Notes: generated by a model not told the origin, from the letters alone. A stretch of DNA of 64,000 nt from Collinsella sp. BG-O-102 (GCF_023656745.1 NZ_JAMOKO010000004.1:98238-162237); one strand, 5' to 3'; shown: positions 39,072 through 47,128, numbered from the stretch's first letter. Made by a program: numbers and translations.

Positions 39072-39110
39072 GGCCGCCCTGCGCCTGAGCTTGGCGCAGG
39101 GCGGCCTTTG
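39072..39110 (+). terminator. Terminator of the threonine aldolase gene
   Basis: GGCCGCCCTGCGCC pairs perfectly with GGCGCAGGGCGGCC across 7 nt, followed by TTTGCTTTT. It ends only about 22 nt before the next start codon. Confidence 0.93.
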
Positions 39111-39130
39111 CTTTTGGGGAGAAGGGTTGT

Positions 39131-39712
39131 ATGACCGAGATGTCCGAGCCGACGATTCGCCTGGCGACGCCCGATGATGCGCCGGCGTTGCTTGCCATCT
39201 ATGAGCCGTATGTGCGCCAGACGGCGATTACCTGCGAATACGAGGTGCCGAGCGTTGAGGAGTTCGCTGGGCGCATCGAGCGTACGCTCAAGCGCTATCC
39301 ATATTTGGTGATGGAGTTGGACGGGCGTCCGGTAGGCTATGCCTACGTGAGTTCGCTTAACAGCCGCGAGGCGTACGACTGGTCGGTCGAGACATCGATC
39401 TACCTGGCGCGCGATGTGCGCCACGGCGGGCTGGGCCGCAAGCTGCACGACGCGCTCAAGCAATGTCTGATCGCGATGGGCATCACCAACATGTGCGCGC
39501 TCATTGCCGTGCCGCACGACAAGGACGACGAGTACCTGACGCACAACAGCCAGGATTTCCATGCCCATATGGGATATCGCCTGGTGGGCGCCTTCGACCG
39601 CTGCGCCCAAAAGTTCGGCCGCTGGTACGACATGTGCTGGATGGAGCTGGTCCTGGCCGAGCGCGTCCCTAACCAACCTAAGCCAACCTGGTTCCCCGAC
39701 CTCCTCGCCTAA
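39131..39712 (+). CDS. GNAT-family N-acetyltransferase
   Basis: 193-residue acetyl-CoA-dependent acetyltransferase, close in pattern to phosphinothricin/methionine-sulfoximine acetyltransferases: IRLATPDDAPALLAIYEPYV at the start, YAYVSSLNSREAYDWSVETSIYL in the middle, and the CoA-binding loop DVRHGGLGRKLHDAL. The last third reads GYRLVGAFDRCAQKFGRWYDMCWME, also typical. Start at 39131 (GGGGAGAAGGG upstream); an ATG three codons on is possible. Acceptor unknown. It faces the GntR gene convergently, with a shared bidirectional terminator. Confidence 0.9.
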   Translation: MTEMSEPTIRLATPDDAPALLAIYEPYVRQTAITCEYEVPSVEEFAGRIERTLKRYPYLVMELDGRPVGYAYVSSLNSREAYDWSVETSIYLARDVRHGGLGRKLHDALKQCLIAMGITNMCALIAVPHDKDDEYLTHNSQDFHAHMGYRLVGAFDRCAQKFGRWYDMCWMELVLAERVPNQPKPTWFPDLLA

Positions 39713-39751
39713 AACCACCACAAAGGTGCCTGTCCCCTTTGTGGTGGTTTT
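39711..39751. terminator. Bidirectional terminator between convergent genes
   Basis: AAAACCACCACAAAGG is perfectly inverted as CCTTTGTGGTGGTTTT around a 9-10-nt loop reading GTGCCTGTCC, so both strands end a GC stem with T residues. The loop is one of the GGGACA-core family. Confidence 0.93.
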
Positions 39752-39759
39752 GGTGTTGG

Positions 39760-40482
39760 TTAGCCGATGGGTTCGGTGTATTTGGCACGGTCGGTGCGTT
39801 GGATGCGCTTGGAGACATGGAGCGGGCGGCCGTCGGTGTCGTAGACGTAGTCGGTGATCAGGATTAGTGCCTGCCCGCGCTCGACGTTGAGCAAAAACGC
39901 CTCGTTTTGCGAGGCGTAGCACACCTCAAAGGTCTTATGCCCCTGTGCCGGCGCGCGATGGAATTCTTGGCGCAGCGTCGCGTAGAGCGAACCGTTGATA
40001 TCGCGATCGATGAGCGTCTCGAAGCTTGGCGGCAGGTAGGTGGTCTCCAGGCACAGCGGCACGTCGTCCAGGTAGCGCAGACGGACAAGTTTGACGAGCT
40101 TGCTGCCCACGGCGGCGTCAAAGAACTTAGCTATGCTGCCGGCCGCCTTGGCAAAGCCCGAGTCCACGGTGCGCGTGGTGGGCTTCATGCCCTGACCCTG
40201 GACCTGCGCCGTATAGCTCGAAAACACCAGGTTGTTCTCGTGGAGCGCCGGCGTGTCGGCCACAAAGGCGCCGCGCCCGCGCTCGGTTCGAACCAGACCC
40301 TCATCGACGAGCACCTTAAGAGCATGGCGCACGGTGCTGCGCGACAGCCCCGATTCGTCCATGAGTTCCATCTCGGACGGCAGCTTGTCTCCGCGTGCGT
40401 AGATGCCGGCGGCGATGCGGTCACGCAGCGTACCCGCCAAGCGCTCGTATTGGGCCAGTTTCTTCTTAGACGAAGCGTTCAT
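39760..40482 (-). CDS. GntR-family (UTRA domain) transcriptional regulator
   Basis: 240-residue repressor. The winged HTH (YERLAGTLRDRIAAGIYARGDKLPSEMELMDESGLSRSTVRHALKVLVDEGLVRTERGRGAFV) is classical, followed by a UTRA ligand-binding domain with the typical QAL..YVYDTDGRPLHVSKRI ending. It is divergent from a SIS deglycase gene across 205 bp containing repeated TGTATNTAACTTGTATG words, one of which overlaps its own leader. It most likely represses both genes and is released by a sugar-phosphate or phosphorylated Amadori compound. Confidence 0.93.
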   Translation of the reverse strand: MNASSKKKLAQYERLAGTLRDRIAAGIYARGDKLPSEMELMDESGLSRSTVRHALKVLVDEGLVRTERGRGAFVADTPALHENNLVFSSYTAQVQGQGMKPTTRTVDSGFAKAAGSIAKFFDAAVGSKLVKLVRLRYLDDVPLCLETTYLPPSFETLIDRDINGSLYATLRQEFHRAPAQGHKTFEVCYASQNEAFLLNVERGQALILITDYVYDTDGRPLHVSKRIQRTDRAKYTEPIG

Positions 40483-40492
40483 GCGATCAACC

Positions 40493-40648
40493 TGTATCTA
40501 ACTTGTATGTGAATCTAATTAAGCATGTATCCAATACAACAACAAAACCGCTGGTAACAAATTATCAAAAACCGCATCAGCAATATTTCTATGACAAATA
40601 TAGCATACAACTAGTCGACATAACCAAAACATGTATGTAACTTGTATG
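40493..40648. promoter_or_regulatory. Operator repeats in the GntR/SIS divergent promoter region
   Basis: TGTATCTAACTTGTATG at 40493-40509 and TGTATGTAACTTGTATG at 40632-40648 are near-identical direct copies at opposite ends of the AT-rich intergenic region. A palindrome TGTATCCAATACA lies at 40526-40538, and GCATACAACTAG near 40602 is a weaker half site. Confidence 0.7.
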
Positions 40649-40687
40649 CCATCGAGAGCATCAAACGAGAAGAAAGGCTGATGCACG

Positions 40688-41680
40688 ATGACTACTCAGG
40701 AACAGGTTAAGGATGTCGTCTCCCAGGTTTTGGCTGACAAGGCAGACAAGGGCGGCATCAAGCGCGTCGTGTGGATTGGCGCCGGCGGATCCAACGGCGG
40801 CAACTATCCTGCCCAGTACTTTATGGAGCACGAGGCCACGCAGGTCGTGAGCTCCAGCTACACCAGCAACGAGTTCGTGCACGCCACCCCGGCCTACGTC
40901 AACGAGAACACCCTGGCCGTCGTCGTGTCCATGCGCGGCACCAAGGAGACCATCGTCGCCGCCCAGGTCGCCAAGGACCACGGCGCCAGCACCATCGCAA
41001 TCTATGTTGACGAGTCCGGCCTCACCGAGGTCTGCGACTACAAGATCCAGTACGACAGCCTGGCCGTCGACGAGTCCTGCATGGGCCGCACCAACTCTGC
41101 CGTCGTGACCATGACCGCCATGGAGCTTACGCAGCAGACCGAGGGCTATGCCGAGTACGAGACCGCTATGGCCGCGTTCGACTTGGTCGACCCCATCTAT
41201 CGCAAGGCCGTCGAGTACACCCGTCCGCTCGCTGCTAAGTGGGCCGAGCAGAACGCCGACAAGCCCTGCATCAACGTCATGGCTCAGGGTCCGCTCTTTG
41301 GTGCCGCCTACGTCTTTAGCATCTGCAACGTGCAGGAGATGCTGCAGATCGACTCCTGCACCATCAACACCTGCGACTTCTTCCACGGTCCTTTCGAGAT
41401 CCTGGACAAGCGCACCTCGCTGTTCCAGCTCATCAGCGTCGGTCGCAGCCGCTGCAACGACGAGCGCGGCATCCGCTTCGTCAACCAGTACGGTGGCGAG
41501 CGCGTCTATCAGCTCGACGCCAAGGAGCTCGGCCTCAACGACATCAAGGACAGCGTGAGCGAGTACTTCAACCACCTGATCTTTGCCCCGATCCTCAACA
41601 ACGTGTACATGCGTGCACTCTCTGCAGTCACCCACAAGGACTACATGACGCGCCGCTACATGTGGAAGCTGGACTACTAG
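40688..41680 (+). CDS. SIS-domain protein, FrlB/GfrF-like deglycase
   Basis: 330-residue cytoplasmic protein with two sugar-isomerase domains. WIGAGGSNGGNYPAQYF and VVVSMRGTKETI form the phosphate-binding part of the first domain, and CDFFHGPFEI (residues about 229-238) is the conserved His-Gly-Pro-Phe-Glu region of fructoselysine/glucoselysine/fructose-asparagine 6-phosphate deglycases. The usual phosphate-loop SxSGxT is altered to SMRGTKE. It is transcribed divergently from a GntR gene, and the structured element follows the stop. Related SIS proteins are encoded at 46111 and 53363; this one ends in RRYMWKLDY, nearly the same as RRYMWKLSY there. Confidence 0.85.
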   Translation: MTTQEQVKDVVSQVLADKADKGGIKRVVWIGAGGSNGGNYPAQYFMEHEATQVVSSSYTSNEFVHATPAYVNENTLAVVVSMRGTKETIVAAQVAKDHGASTIAIYVDESGLTEVCDYKIQYDSLAVDESCMGRTNSAVVTMTAMELTQQTEGYAEYETAMAAFDLVDPIYRKAVEYTRPLAAKWAEQNADKPCINVMAQGPLFGAAYVFSICNVQEMLQIDSCTINTCDFFHGPFEILDKRTSLFQLISVGRSRCNDERGIRFVNQYGGERVYQLDAKELGLNDIKDSVSEYFNHLIFAPILNNVYMRALSAVTHKDYMTRRYMWKLDY

Positions 41681-41691
41681 GGGATATTGGT

Positions 41692-41835
41692 TCCGCCGTT
41701 CTACCGAACGGCGGACCGGCCGACGCTGCGCACCCGGCATTTGGCCAATCTGCCGTTCAATTTCAAAGGCGCGACCAGAAGGTCAGCGCCTTTTCATTTC
41801 ACGGCACCTTGGCTCAAATGCGGCCCGCTCGCTGA
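41692..41835 (+). ncRNA. Candidate structured RNA element, copy 1
   Basis: Begins 12 nt after the SIS gene stop. Hairpin 1 is TCCGCCGTTC-TACC-GAACGGCGGA (41692-41715); then the conserved CCGACGCTGC; a GGC-ATTTG-GCC hairpin followed by AATCTGCC; hairpin 3 AAGGCGC-GACC-AGAA-GGTC-A-GCGCCTT followed by TTTC (41765-41797); and a closing arm CAAATGC that can pair with GCATTTG. The copy at 50114-50259 keeps loops and linkers but changes both sides of each stem. Hairpin 3 could also serve as terminator. Confidence 0.65.
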
Positions 41836-41860
41836 TTTATGCTCAACCAGCGGCGCTTTA

Positions 41861-41937
41861 GTCGTTGGGGACGTTCTTAAATGGCTAGTCATTCAGGAGC
41901 GTCCCCAACGACTAGTCATTTAAGAACGTCCCCAATG
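41861..41937. repeat. Dispersed GGGGACGTTCTT palindromic repeat, copy 2
   Basis: GTCGTTGGGGACG is inverted at GTCCCCAACGAC, and GGGGACGTTCTTAAATG is inverted again at CATTTAAGAACGTCCCC. It is closely related to 7058-7139. It lies between the structured element and the EamA gene. Confidence 0.8.
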
Positions 41938-41985
41938 TCTAGGTAGAGCAGATTTTTCCGTTCGGCGATTTGTGTCTTGAAAAAT

Positions 41986-42007
41986 GTATATAACGACTAT
42001 AACGTAG
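41986..42007 (+). promoter_or_regulatory. Operator-like TATAACG repeats upstream of the EamA gene
   Basis: TATATAACGACTATAACGTA contains two TATAACG words in direct orientation 10 bp apart. Similar ACGTTATA/TATAACG words precede the PTS operon (43263-43293) and the GntR gene at 49393. Confidence 0.5.
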
Positions 42008-42044
42008 TGTGAAACATATTGGAAACAATACCGAGGAGGCTGCG

Positions 42045-43127
42045 TTGAAGAAAAGCAATCTGGGCTATGTGCTGGTGCTGGTCGCCGCGCTTATGTGGGG
42101 CAGCATCGGAATCTTTGTAAACGGCATCTCGGCCATGGGCGTTTCGTCCCAGAGCATGGCTGCCTTTCGCTTGTTGGTCGGAGCGCTTATCTTGGCGCCG
42201 GTCCTGATGTTTATGGGCTGTCGTCCGGGTGAGGGGTCTACCGTGGCTCAGGGTCCGCTGGCCCTGTTCAAGGCGAGCCCTAAAGAGCTTGTTCCCTGCG
42301 CGCTTGTCGGTATCGTCGGTTTGGCCGCCGCCAACACCTGCTATTACGAGTGCATGGGCGAAGTGGGCATGTCCACGGCCTCGGTGCTGCTCTACACCTC
42401 GCCGGTGTTTGGCGTCGTGCTCGGCCGCGTGCTTTATCGCGAGGACGTGACCCCCAACAAGCTCGTTGCCATTGTCTTTAACATCGTTGGCTGCGTGCTT
42501 GCGGTGACCAATGGCGACCTTTCCGGTTTCCATTTTTCGGTTTGGGGCGTCACGTCGGGCGTGATTGCAGGCCTTTGTGGTGCGTCGCTCGCGGTGTTTA
42601 GCCGAATAGCAACCAAGACGGTCCACCCGCTGGCTGTCACGTTTTGGGGCTTTGTTTTTGGCGGTGCGGTTATGGCGACTATCGCGGCTCCGTGGCCGGA
42701 TGTCGCCGCGGCAATATCGCCACAGCTGCTGCTGCTGTTCCTTGGCTTTGGGCTCATCCCCACAGCCGTGGCTTACATCTTATATATGCAGGGTCTGTCC
42801 ATGGGGCTCGAGACGTCGAAAGTTCCCGTTGTAATGTCTTTCGAGACGGTCGTCACCGTACTGGTGGGCATTGGTGTCTATGCCGAGCCCGCCGGCGCGA
42901 TCAAAGTCTTGGGCATCGTGCTGGTGCTCGCGTCCATCCTGATCATGAACACCGACTTCTCCAAGCTGCGCAACAGTGTGTTTGTCGGTCATGTCGTTGA
43001 GAGCATGACCTTTAGGCCCAACGCGTGGTGGACGGAGAAATCGCAGGACATGGATCTGTTTAAGGAACGCACCGGCATCGCGCTGGAGCCCACCGTGCAG
43101 GAAAGCCCCTGGTACTTCGTGCGATAG
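42045..43127 (+). CDS. EamA/DMT-family transporter
   Basis: 360-residue inner-membrane protein with ten helices in two EamA repeats (first: GYVLVLVAALMWGSIGIFVNGI; second: FHFSVWGVTSGVIAGLCGASLAVFSR), plus a hydrophilic C-terminal tail of about 45 residues. The start is most likely TTG at 42045, preceded by GAGGAGG at ideal spacing; an upstream in-frame GTG at 42009 has no ribosome binding site and lies inside the operator-like repeat. Drug/metabolite transporters of this type export amino acids or sugars. Shared operator words with the PTS operon suggest co-regulation, perhaps for exporting the amino acid released from Amadori compounds; inference. Confidence 0.88.
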   Translation: MKKSNLGYVLVLVAALMWGSIGIFVNGISAMGVSSQSMAAFRLLVGALILAPVLMFMGCRPGEGSTVAQGPLALFKASPKELVPCALVGIVGLAAANTCYYECMGEVGMSTASVLLYTSPVFGVVLGRVLYREDVTPNKLVAIVFNIVGCVLAVTNGDLSGFHFSVWGVTSGVIAGLCGASLAVFSRIATKTVHPLAVTFWGFVFGGAVMATIAAPWPDVAAAISPQLLLLFLGFGLIPTAVAYILYMQGLSMGLETSKVPVVMSFETVVTVLVGIGVYAEPAGAIKVLGIVLVLASILIMNTDFSKLRNSVFVGHVVESMTFRPNAWWTEKSQDMDLFKERTGIALEPTVQESPWYFVR

Positions 43128-43205
43128 GGGATGGGCGAGACGTCTGATCGAGTGCCGACAAGACAGTGCCGACCTGTCCTGCACCAACGTTTCGAGTACG
43201 TTAAA

Positions 43206-43239
43206 CCCGCAAACGGTCGATTTTCACCCGCGAACGGTC
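43206..43239 (+). promoter_or_regulatory. Twin CCCGC(A/G)AACGGTC boxes upstream of the PTS operon
   Basis: CCCGCAAACGGTC (43206-43218) and CCCGCGAACGGTC (43227-43239) start exactly 21 bp apart, two helical turns, immediately before TATACT (43242-43247). The inverse word occurs upstream of arcC (5852) and after the last GntR gene (63277). Confidence 0.6.
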
Positions 43240-43262
43240 TTTATACTAATTAGCAATATCCG

Positions 43263-43293
43263 CAACGTATAAGACGTTATAATGACCATAACG
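43263..43293 (+). promoter_or_regulatory. Operator-like ACGTATAA/ACGTTATAA repeat before the PTS operon
   Basis: AACGTATAAGACGTTATAATG followed by CCATAACG. It overlaps a TATAAT box (43278-43283) and ends just before the ribosome binding site AAAAGGAGGAGG. Its words match those in front of the EamA gene and the GntR gene at 49393. Confidence 0.55.
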
Positions 43294-43309
43294 AAAAGGA
43301 GGAGGCAAG

Positions 43310-44233
43310 ATGAATCAGATCATTCTCGCATCTCATGGCGGCCTGGCCGCAGGCGCCAAAGACACGCTCGAGATGGTTCTCGGCGACGTGTCGAACGTCC
43401 ACGTCGTGTCGCTTGCTCGTGATGACAAGGAGCCCATCACCAATAAGGTGGACGCCATGATCGCCACGTTCAACGCGGACGACACCGTCTATGTGCTGAC
43501 CGATATGCTCGGCAGCTCGGTCAACAACAACATGGTCGAGCTTTCCAAGAACGGCACGAAGTTCACGGTTGTCAGCGGTTTCAACATCCCGCTGGCGCTC
43601 ACGCTTGCTATGAGCCCCGTCCCCGTCAAGGGTGCCGAGCTCGCAGCCCTCATCAACGAGGCCCGCACCGGTCTGACCAACCCCAACGCACCGGTCGAGG
43701 CCGCCGCGGCTCCCGCCAAGAAGGCCAAGGCATCCCGTCACAGCTCCGGTCCCGCCAAGATCGTCCTCGCACGTCTTGACTACCGTCTGCTGCACGGCCA
43801 GGTCGTCTTTACCTGGACCACCAAGGTTCAGGCCGAGCGCATCATCGTCGTCGACAACGCTGCCGCCAACGATGACATCAAGAAGGGCGCTCTTAAGCTG
43901 GCCAAGCCCCAGGGCGTGCGCCTGAACGTCTTCACCGTCGAGCGTGCCCTCGCCAAGATGGACAAGCTCAACACCCTCGGCGAGCGCGTCATGTTCGTCT
44001 TTGGCAACACGGCCGAGATGCTGCAGTTCTGCCAGGGCTACAAGCTCGACGCCATCAACCTGGGCGCCACCGCCAACCACGACGGTGCCGATCAGATTGG
44101 CGGCAAGGACAGCTCCGTCTTCCTCGACGCCACCCAGAAGGCCGACGTCAACCAGCTGCTCGACATGGGCATCAAGCTCTACGTCCAGCAGACCCCTACG
44201 TATCAGAGCGTCGACATCGACGCCAAGCTGTAA
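43310..44233 (+). CDS. PTS mannose-family fused IIA-IIB component
   Basis: 307-residue cytoplasmic phosphocarrier. The IIA domain (1-125) has the phosphorylated His9 in ILASHGGLAAG. An Ala/Pro/Lys linker (about 126-148) joins the IIB domain, where His162 in ARLDYRLLHGQVV receives phosphate from His9 and passes it to the incoming sugar. The order IIAB, IIC, IID matches the mannose/fructose/sorbose class, including the glucoselysine/fructoselysine transporters of enterobacteria. The ribosome binding site is AAAAGGAGGAGG. First gene of an operon running at least to 45911. Confidence 0.95.
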   Translation: MNQIILASHGGLAAGAKDTLEMVLGDVSNVHVVSLARDDKEPITNKVDAMIATFNADDTVYVLTDMLGSSVNNNMVELSKNGTKFTVVSGFNIPLALTLAMSPVPVKGAELAALINEARTGLTNPNAPVEAAAAPAKKAKASRHSSGPAKIVLARLDYRLLHGQVVFTWTTKVQAERIIVVDNAAANDDIKKGALKLAKPQGVRLNVFTVERALAKMDKLNTLGERVMFVFGNTAEMLQFCQGYKLDAINLGATANHDGADQIGGKDSSVFLDATQKADVNQLLDMGIKLYVQQTPTYQSVDIDAKL

Positions 44234-44269
44234 TCAACCAGGCTTTTGCCTGACTGAAAGGAGAAGGGT

Positions 44270-45064
44270 ATGAATACGTTCATCAGTGCGGTGCTCGTCG
44301 GCCTCGTCGGCGTGTTCTGCATGTGGGACTCCCGCCTGCTCGGTCGTCTTAACTTCGAGCAGCCCCTCGTTGGCGCTACGCTCGTCGGTCTGCTGCTGGG
44401 CGATGTGCCCACCGGCCTTGCCGTCGGTGCCGCCGTCGAGCTCGTGTCCATGGGCCTGGTGCAGGTCGGCGCCGCCGTTCCGCCCGATATGGTCCTGGGC
44501 GGCATCGTGGCCGCTGCCTTTGCGTGCCTGACCGATGCTTCCGCCGAGACCGCCATGACGATCGCCATCCCGGTCGCCGTCCTGGGTCAGCTCCTCGGCA
44601 TCGTATTCCGTTCCATCATCGCCGCCCTCACCCATGTGGCAGATAGCGCGATCGATAACGGAAAGTTCAAGACCGCCTACCGTATGCACATCTGCGCCGG
44701 CTCCGGTCTGTACGCCATCATGTACTTCCTGCCGATCTTCCTCGCCGTCTTTGTTGGCACCGACCTGGTTCAGGCCATCGTCAACATGGTTCCCGAGTGG
44801 CTGTCCACTGGTCTTAACGTTTCGACCAAGATCATGACCGCCTACGGCTTGGCCCTGCTGCTCACCATGATGATCAAGAAGGGTATGACTCCGTTCCTGT
44901 TCATCGGTTTCCTGCTCGCCGCTTACCTCAACCTGTCCGTCATCGCGGTCGCTCTGATCGGCGTGTGCCTGGCTGTCGTCTTCATGGGCTTCAAGTTCAA
45001 TGGTTCCCATGCAGTCGCCGGTGTCGATTCCGACTACGATCCGCTCGAAGACGACGAAGACTAA
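44270..45064 (+). CDS. PTS mannose-family IIC component
   Basis: 264-residue integral membrane subunit forming, with IID, the sugar channel. FISAVLVGLVGVFCMWDSRLLGRLNFEQPLVGATLVGLLLGD is the typical N-terminus, and AVGAAVELVSMGLVQVGAAVPPD the conserved substrate-site segment. Several further helices and a short acidic tail (SDYDPLEDDED) follow. It starts 36 nt after IIAB with AAAGGAGAAGGG upstream. Confidence 0.95.
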   Translation: MNTFISAVLVGLVGVFCMWDSRLLGRLNFEQPLVGATLVGLLLGDVPTGLAVGAAVELVSMGLVQVGAAVPPDMVLGGIVAAAFACLTDASAETAMTIAIPVAVLGQLLGIVFRSIIAALTHVADSAIDNGKFKTAYRMHICAGSGLYAIMYFLPIFLAVFVGTDLVQAIVNMVPEWLSTGLNVSTKIMTAYGLALLLTMMIKKGMTPFLFIGFLLAAYLNLSVIAVALIGVCLAVVFMGFKFNGSHAVAGVDSDYDPLEDDED

Positions 45065-45077
45065 GGAGGAACACACT

Positions 45078-45911
45078 ATGGCAACCGCAACCAAGGACGT
45101 GTCCCTGAACAAGAAGGTCAGCCAGTTCTTCTGGCGCTCCTGGGCCATCCAGGCCTCTTGGAACTACGAGCGTCAGATGAACATGGGCTTCCTCTACGGT
45201 ATGGTTCCCACGCTCGATCGCCTCTATCCGGACGAGTCCGACCCCAAGCAGCTTGCTGCTAAGAAAGAGGCTTACCACCGTCACATGGCGTTCTACAACT
45301 GCACCCCGCAGACGAGCGCTTTCATCCTGGGCCTCGCCGCCTCCATGGAGGAGGAGTACGCCAAGGATCCCGAGAACTTCAACCCCGATTCGATTAACGC
45401 GGTCAAGACCTCCCTTATGGGCCCGCTTTCCGGCATCGGTGACTCCTTCTTCCAGGGCACCATCCGCGTTATCGCCTTTGGCTTGGGCGTTCAGCTGGCT
45501 CAGCAGGGCTCCATCATGGGCCCGATCCTGGCCCTTCTCATCTCCATCGTCCCCTCCGTGCTGATTACTTGGTTCGCAGCCAAGATGGGCTATCAGGGCG
45601 GCCACGAGTACCTGAGCAAGCTTCAGGGCGGCGACCTCATGGAGAAGCTCATGTATGTCTGCGGCATCGTGGGTCTTATGTCCGTGGGCGGCATGATCGC
45701 CACGCTGATCGGCGCCACCACCCCGCTGCAGTTCGCTGACGGCACCGTCGTTATCCAGGACATCCTGGATGGCATGATGCCCCAGATGATTTCCCTTGGC
45801 CTCACTGGCCTTATGTACTGGCTCATCAAGAAGAACGTCAACACCGGTTGGCTTCTCGTGATCGCCATTGTGGGCGGCATCGCCCTCTCCGCGGTCGGCA
45901 TCCTGGCTTAG
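45078..45911 (+). CDS. PTS mannose-family IID component
   Basis: 277-residue membrane subunit. FFWRSWAIQASWNYERQMNMGFLYGMVPTL is the hallmark of IID, and MEEEYA..NFNPDSINAVKTSLMGPLSGIGDSFFQGT is its conserved loop. Four to five C-terminal helices follow. The ATG at 45078 has TAAGGAGGA upstream, 13 nt after the IIC stop. Two hairpins downstream separate it from the SIS gene. Confidence 0.95.
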   Translation: MATATKDVSLNKKVSQFFWRSWAIQASWNYERQMNMGFLYGMVPTLDRLYPDESDPKQLAAKKEAYHRHMAFYNCTPQTSAFILGLAASMEEEYAKDPENFNPDSINAVKTSLMGPLSGIGDSFFQGTIRVIAFGLGVQLAQQGSIMGPILALLISIVPSVLITWFAAKMGYQGGHEYLSKLQGGDLMEKLMYVCGIVGLMSVGGMIATLIGATTPLQFADGTVVIQDILDGMMPQMISLGLTGLMYWLIKKNVNTGWLLVIAIVGGIALSAVGILA

Positions 45912-45945
45912 TCGCGACTAAGCGCCTAACCGCTTTCCCCCGGGG

Positions 45946-46019
45946 GCCTGCCTGGCATCCCATACCCCAGGCAGGCTTCCATCCCCAAAATGCGACAATG
46001 GGACAGTCCCTTTGTCGCA
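45946..46019 (+). terminator. Two hairpins between the IID and SIS genes
   Basis: GCCTGCCTGG/CCAGGCAGGC (45946-45976) is followed by ATGCGACAA...TTTGTCGCAT (45990-46019), the latter with a TGGGACAGTCCC core. Neither has a long T tract. They may attenuate readthrough from the PTS genes into the SIS gene, or stabilise the upstream mRNA. Confidence 0.55.
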
Positions 46020-46110
46020 TCCTCAACGGGCCGGCGACTCGGCCCAAACCACGGTAACCCTGCGAGCGCCCGGCAATGTGGCGCCGCAAAAATTGAAAGG
46101 AATGTGTCAG

Positions 46111-47094
46111 ATGTACGAGATCGACCTTAACCTCCCTAAGCAGATCGTCGCTGACGTCCTGTCCAACCACGAGATTCACAGCGTCGCCTTCGTCGGCTGC
46201 GGTGCTTCCATGTCCGACCTTTACCCCGCCAAGTACTTCCTGGCCAACAACACGGACAAGCTGAACGTTCAGATCTTCACCGCTAACGAGTTCAACTACG
46301 ACACGCCTTCCTGGGTCAACGAGCACACCTTCGTGATCACCTGCTCCCTCGGTGGCTCCACGCCCGAGACCGTCGAGGCCAACAAGACCGCCAAGAAGCA
46401 CAACTGCCCGGTCGTCTCCCTCACCAACAAGGCTGGCTCCGCTCTGACCGTCGACGCTGACTACGTCATCGTTCACGGCTTCCACGCCAACTTCGCTGCC
46501 AAGTGCGAGAAGCCCGGCTACGCCATCGCTCTTGCTGTCGAGATCCTTCAGCAGACCGAGGGCTATGACCACTACGAGGACATGATCACCGGCCTCACCA
46601 ACGTCTTCGAGCTCTGCGAGAACGCTGCTCAGTCCTGCAAGAAGCTCGCCAAGAAGTTCGCCGAGGACTTCAAGGACGACAAGATGATCTACTTCATGGC
46701 TTCCGGTGCCTCCGAGAAGATGGCTTATTCTCACGCCGCCTTCCTGTTCACCGAGATGCAGTGGATCGACGCCGCCGCCTACAACACCGGTGAGTACTTC
46801 CACGGCCCGTTCGAGGTTTCCACCGAGGGTAAGCCCTACGTCTTCTTCATGTCCGATGGCGCTACCCGTCCGATGGACGCCCGCGCCCTCACCTTCCTTG
46901 AGCGCATGGGCGCCAAGGTCGCTCTGATCGACTCCAAGGACTACGGCCTGGCTGACGCCGTGCCCGCGAGCGTCGTCACCTACTTCAACCCGCTGCTGCA
47001 CCTCGCCGTTATGCGCGAGTACGGCAACCAGATCGCCGAGGCCCGTCAGCACCCGCTGACCATGCGTCGCTACATGTGGAAGCTTTCCTACTAA
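46111..47094 (+). CDS. SIS-domain protein, FrlB/GfrF-like deglycase of the PTS operon
   Basis: 327-residue cytoplasmic double-SIS protein. First domain: FVGCGASMSDLYPAKYF and the phosphate loop CSLGGSTPET; second domain: FMASGASEKMAYSHA; then GEYFHGPFE (residues 227-235), the conserved region holding catalytic residues in fructoselysine and glucoselysine 6-phosphate deglycases. Position right after a mannose-type PTS strongly supports deglycation of a PTS-imported, phosphorylated Amadori compound, giving glucose 6-phosphate plus an amino acid. Start is the ATG at 46111 (GAAAGG nine bases upstream); an ATG three codons earlier sits too close to that site. Confidence 0.88.
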   Translation: MYEIDLNLPKQIVADVLSNHEIHSVAFVGCGASMSDLYPAKYFLANNTDKLNVQIFTANEFNYDTPSWVNEHTFVITCSLGGSTPETVEANKTAKKHNCPVVSLTNKAGSALTVDADYVIVHGFHANFAAKCEKPGYAIALAVEILQQTEGYDHYEDMITGLTNVFELCENAAQSCKKLAKKFAEDFKDDKMIYFMASGASEKMAYSHAAFLFTEMQWIDAAAYNTGEYFHGPFEVSTEGKPYVFFMSDGATRPMDARALTFLERMGAKVALIDSKDYGLADAVPASVVTYFNPLLHLAVMREYGNQIAEARQHPLTMRRYMWKLSY

Positions 47095-47128
47095 TCACAA
47101 GTAAGTAGACCTTACGGGTTGATTGAGA

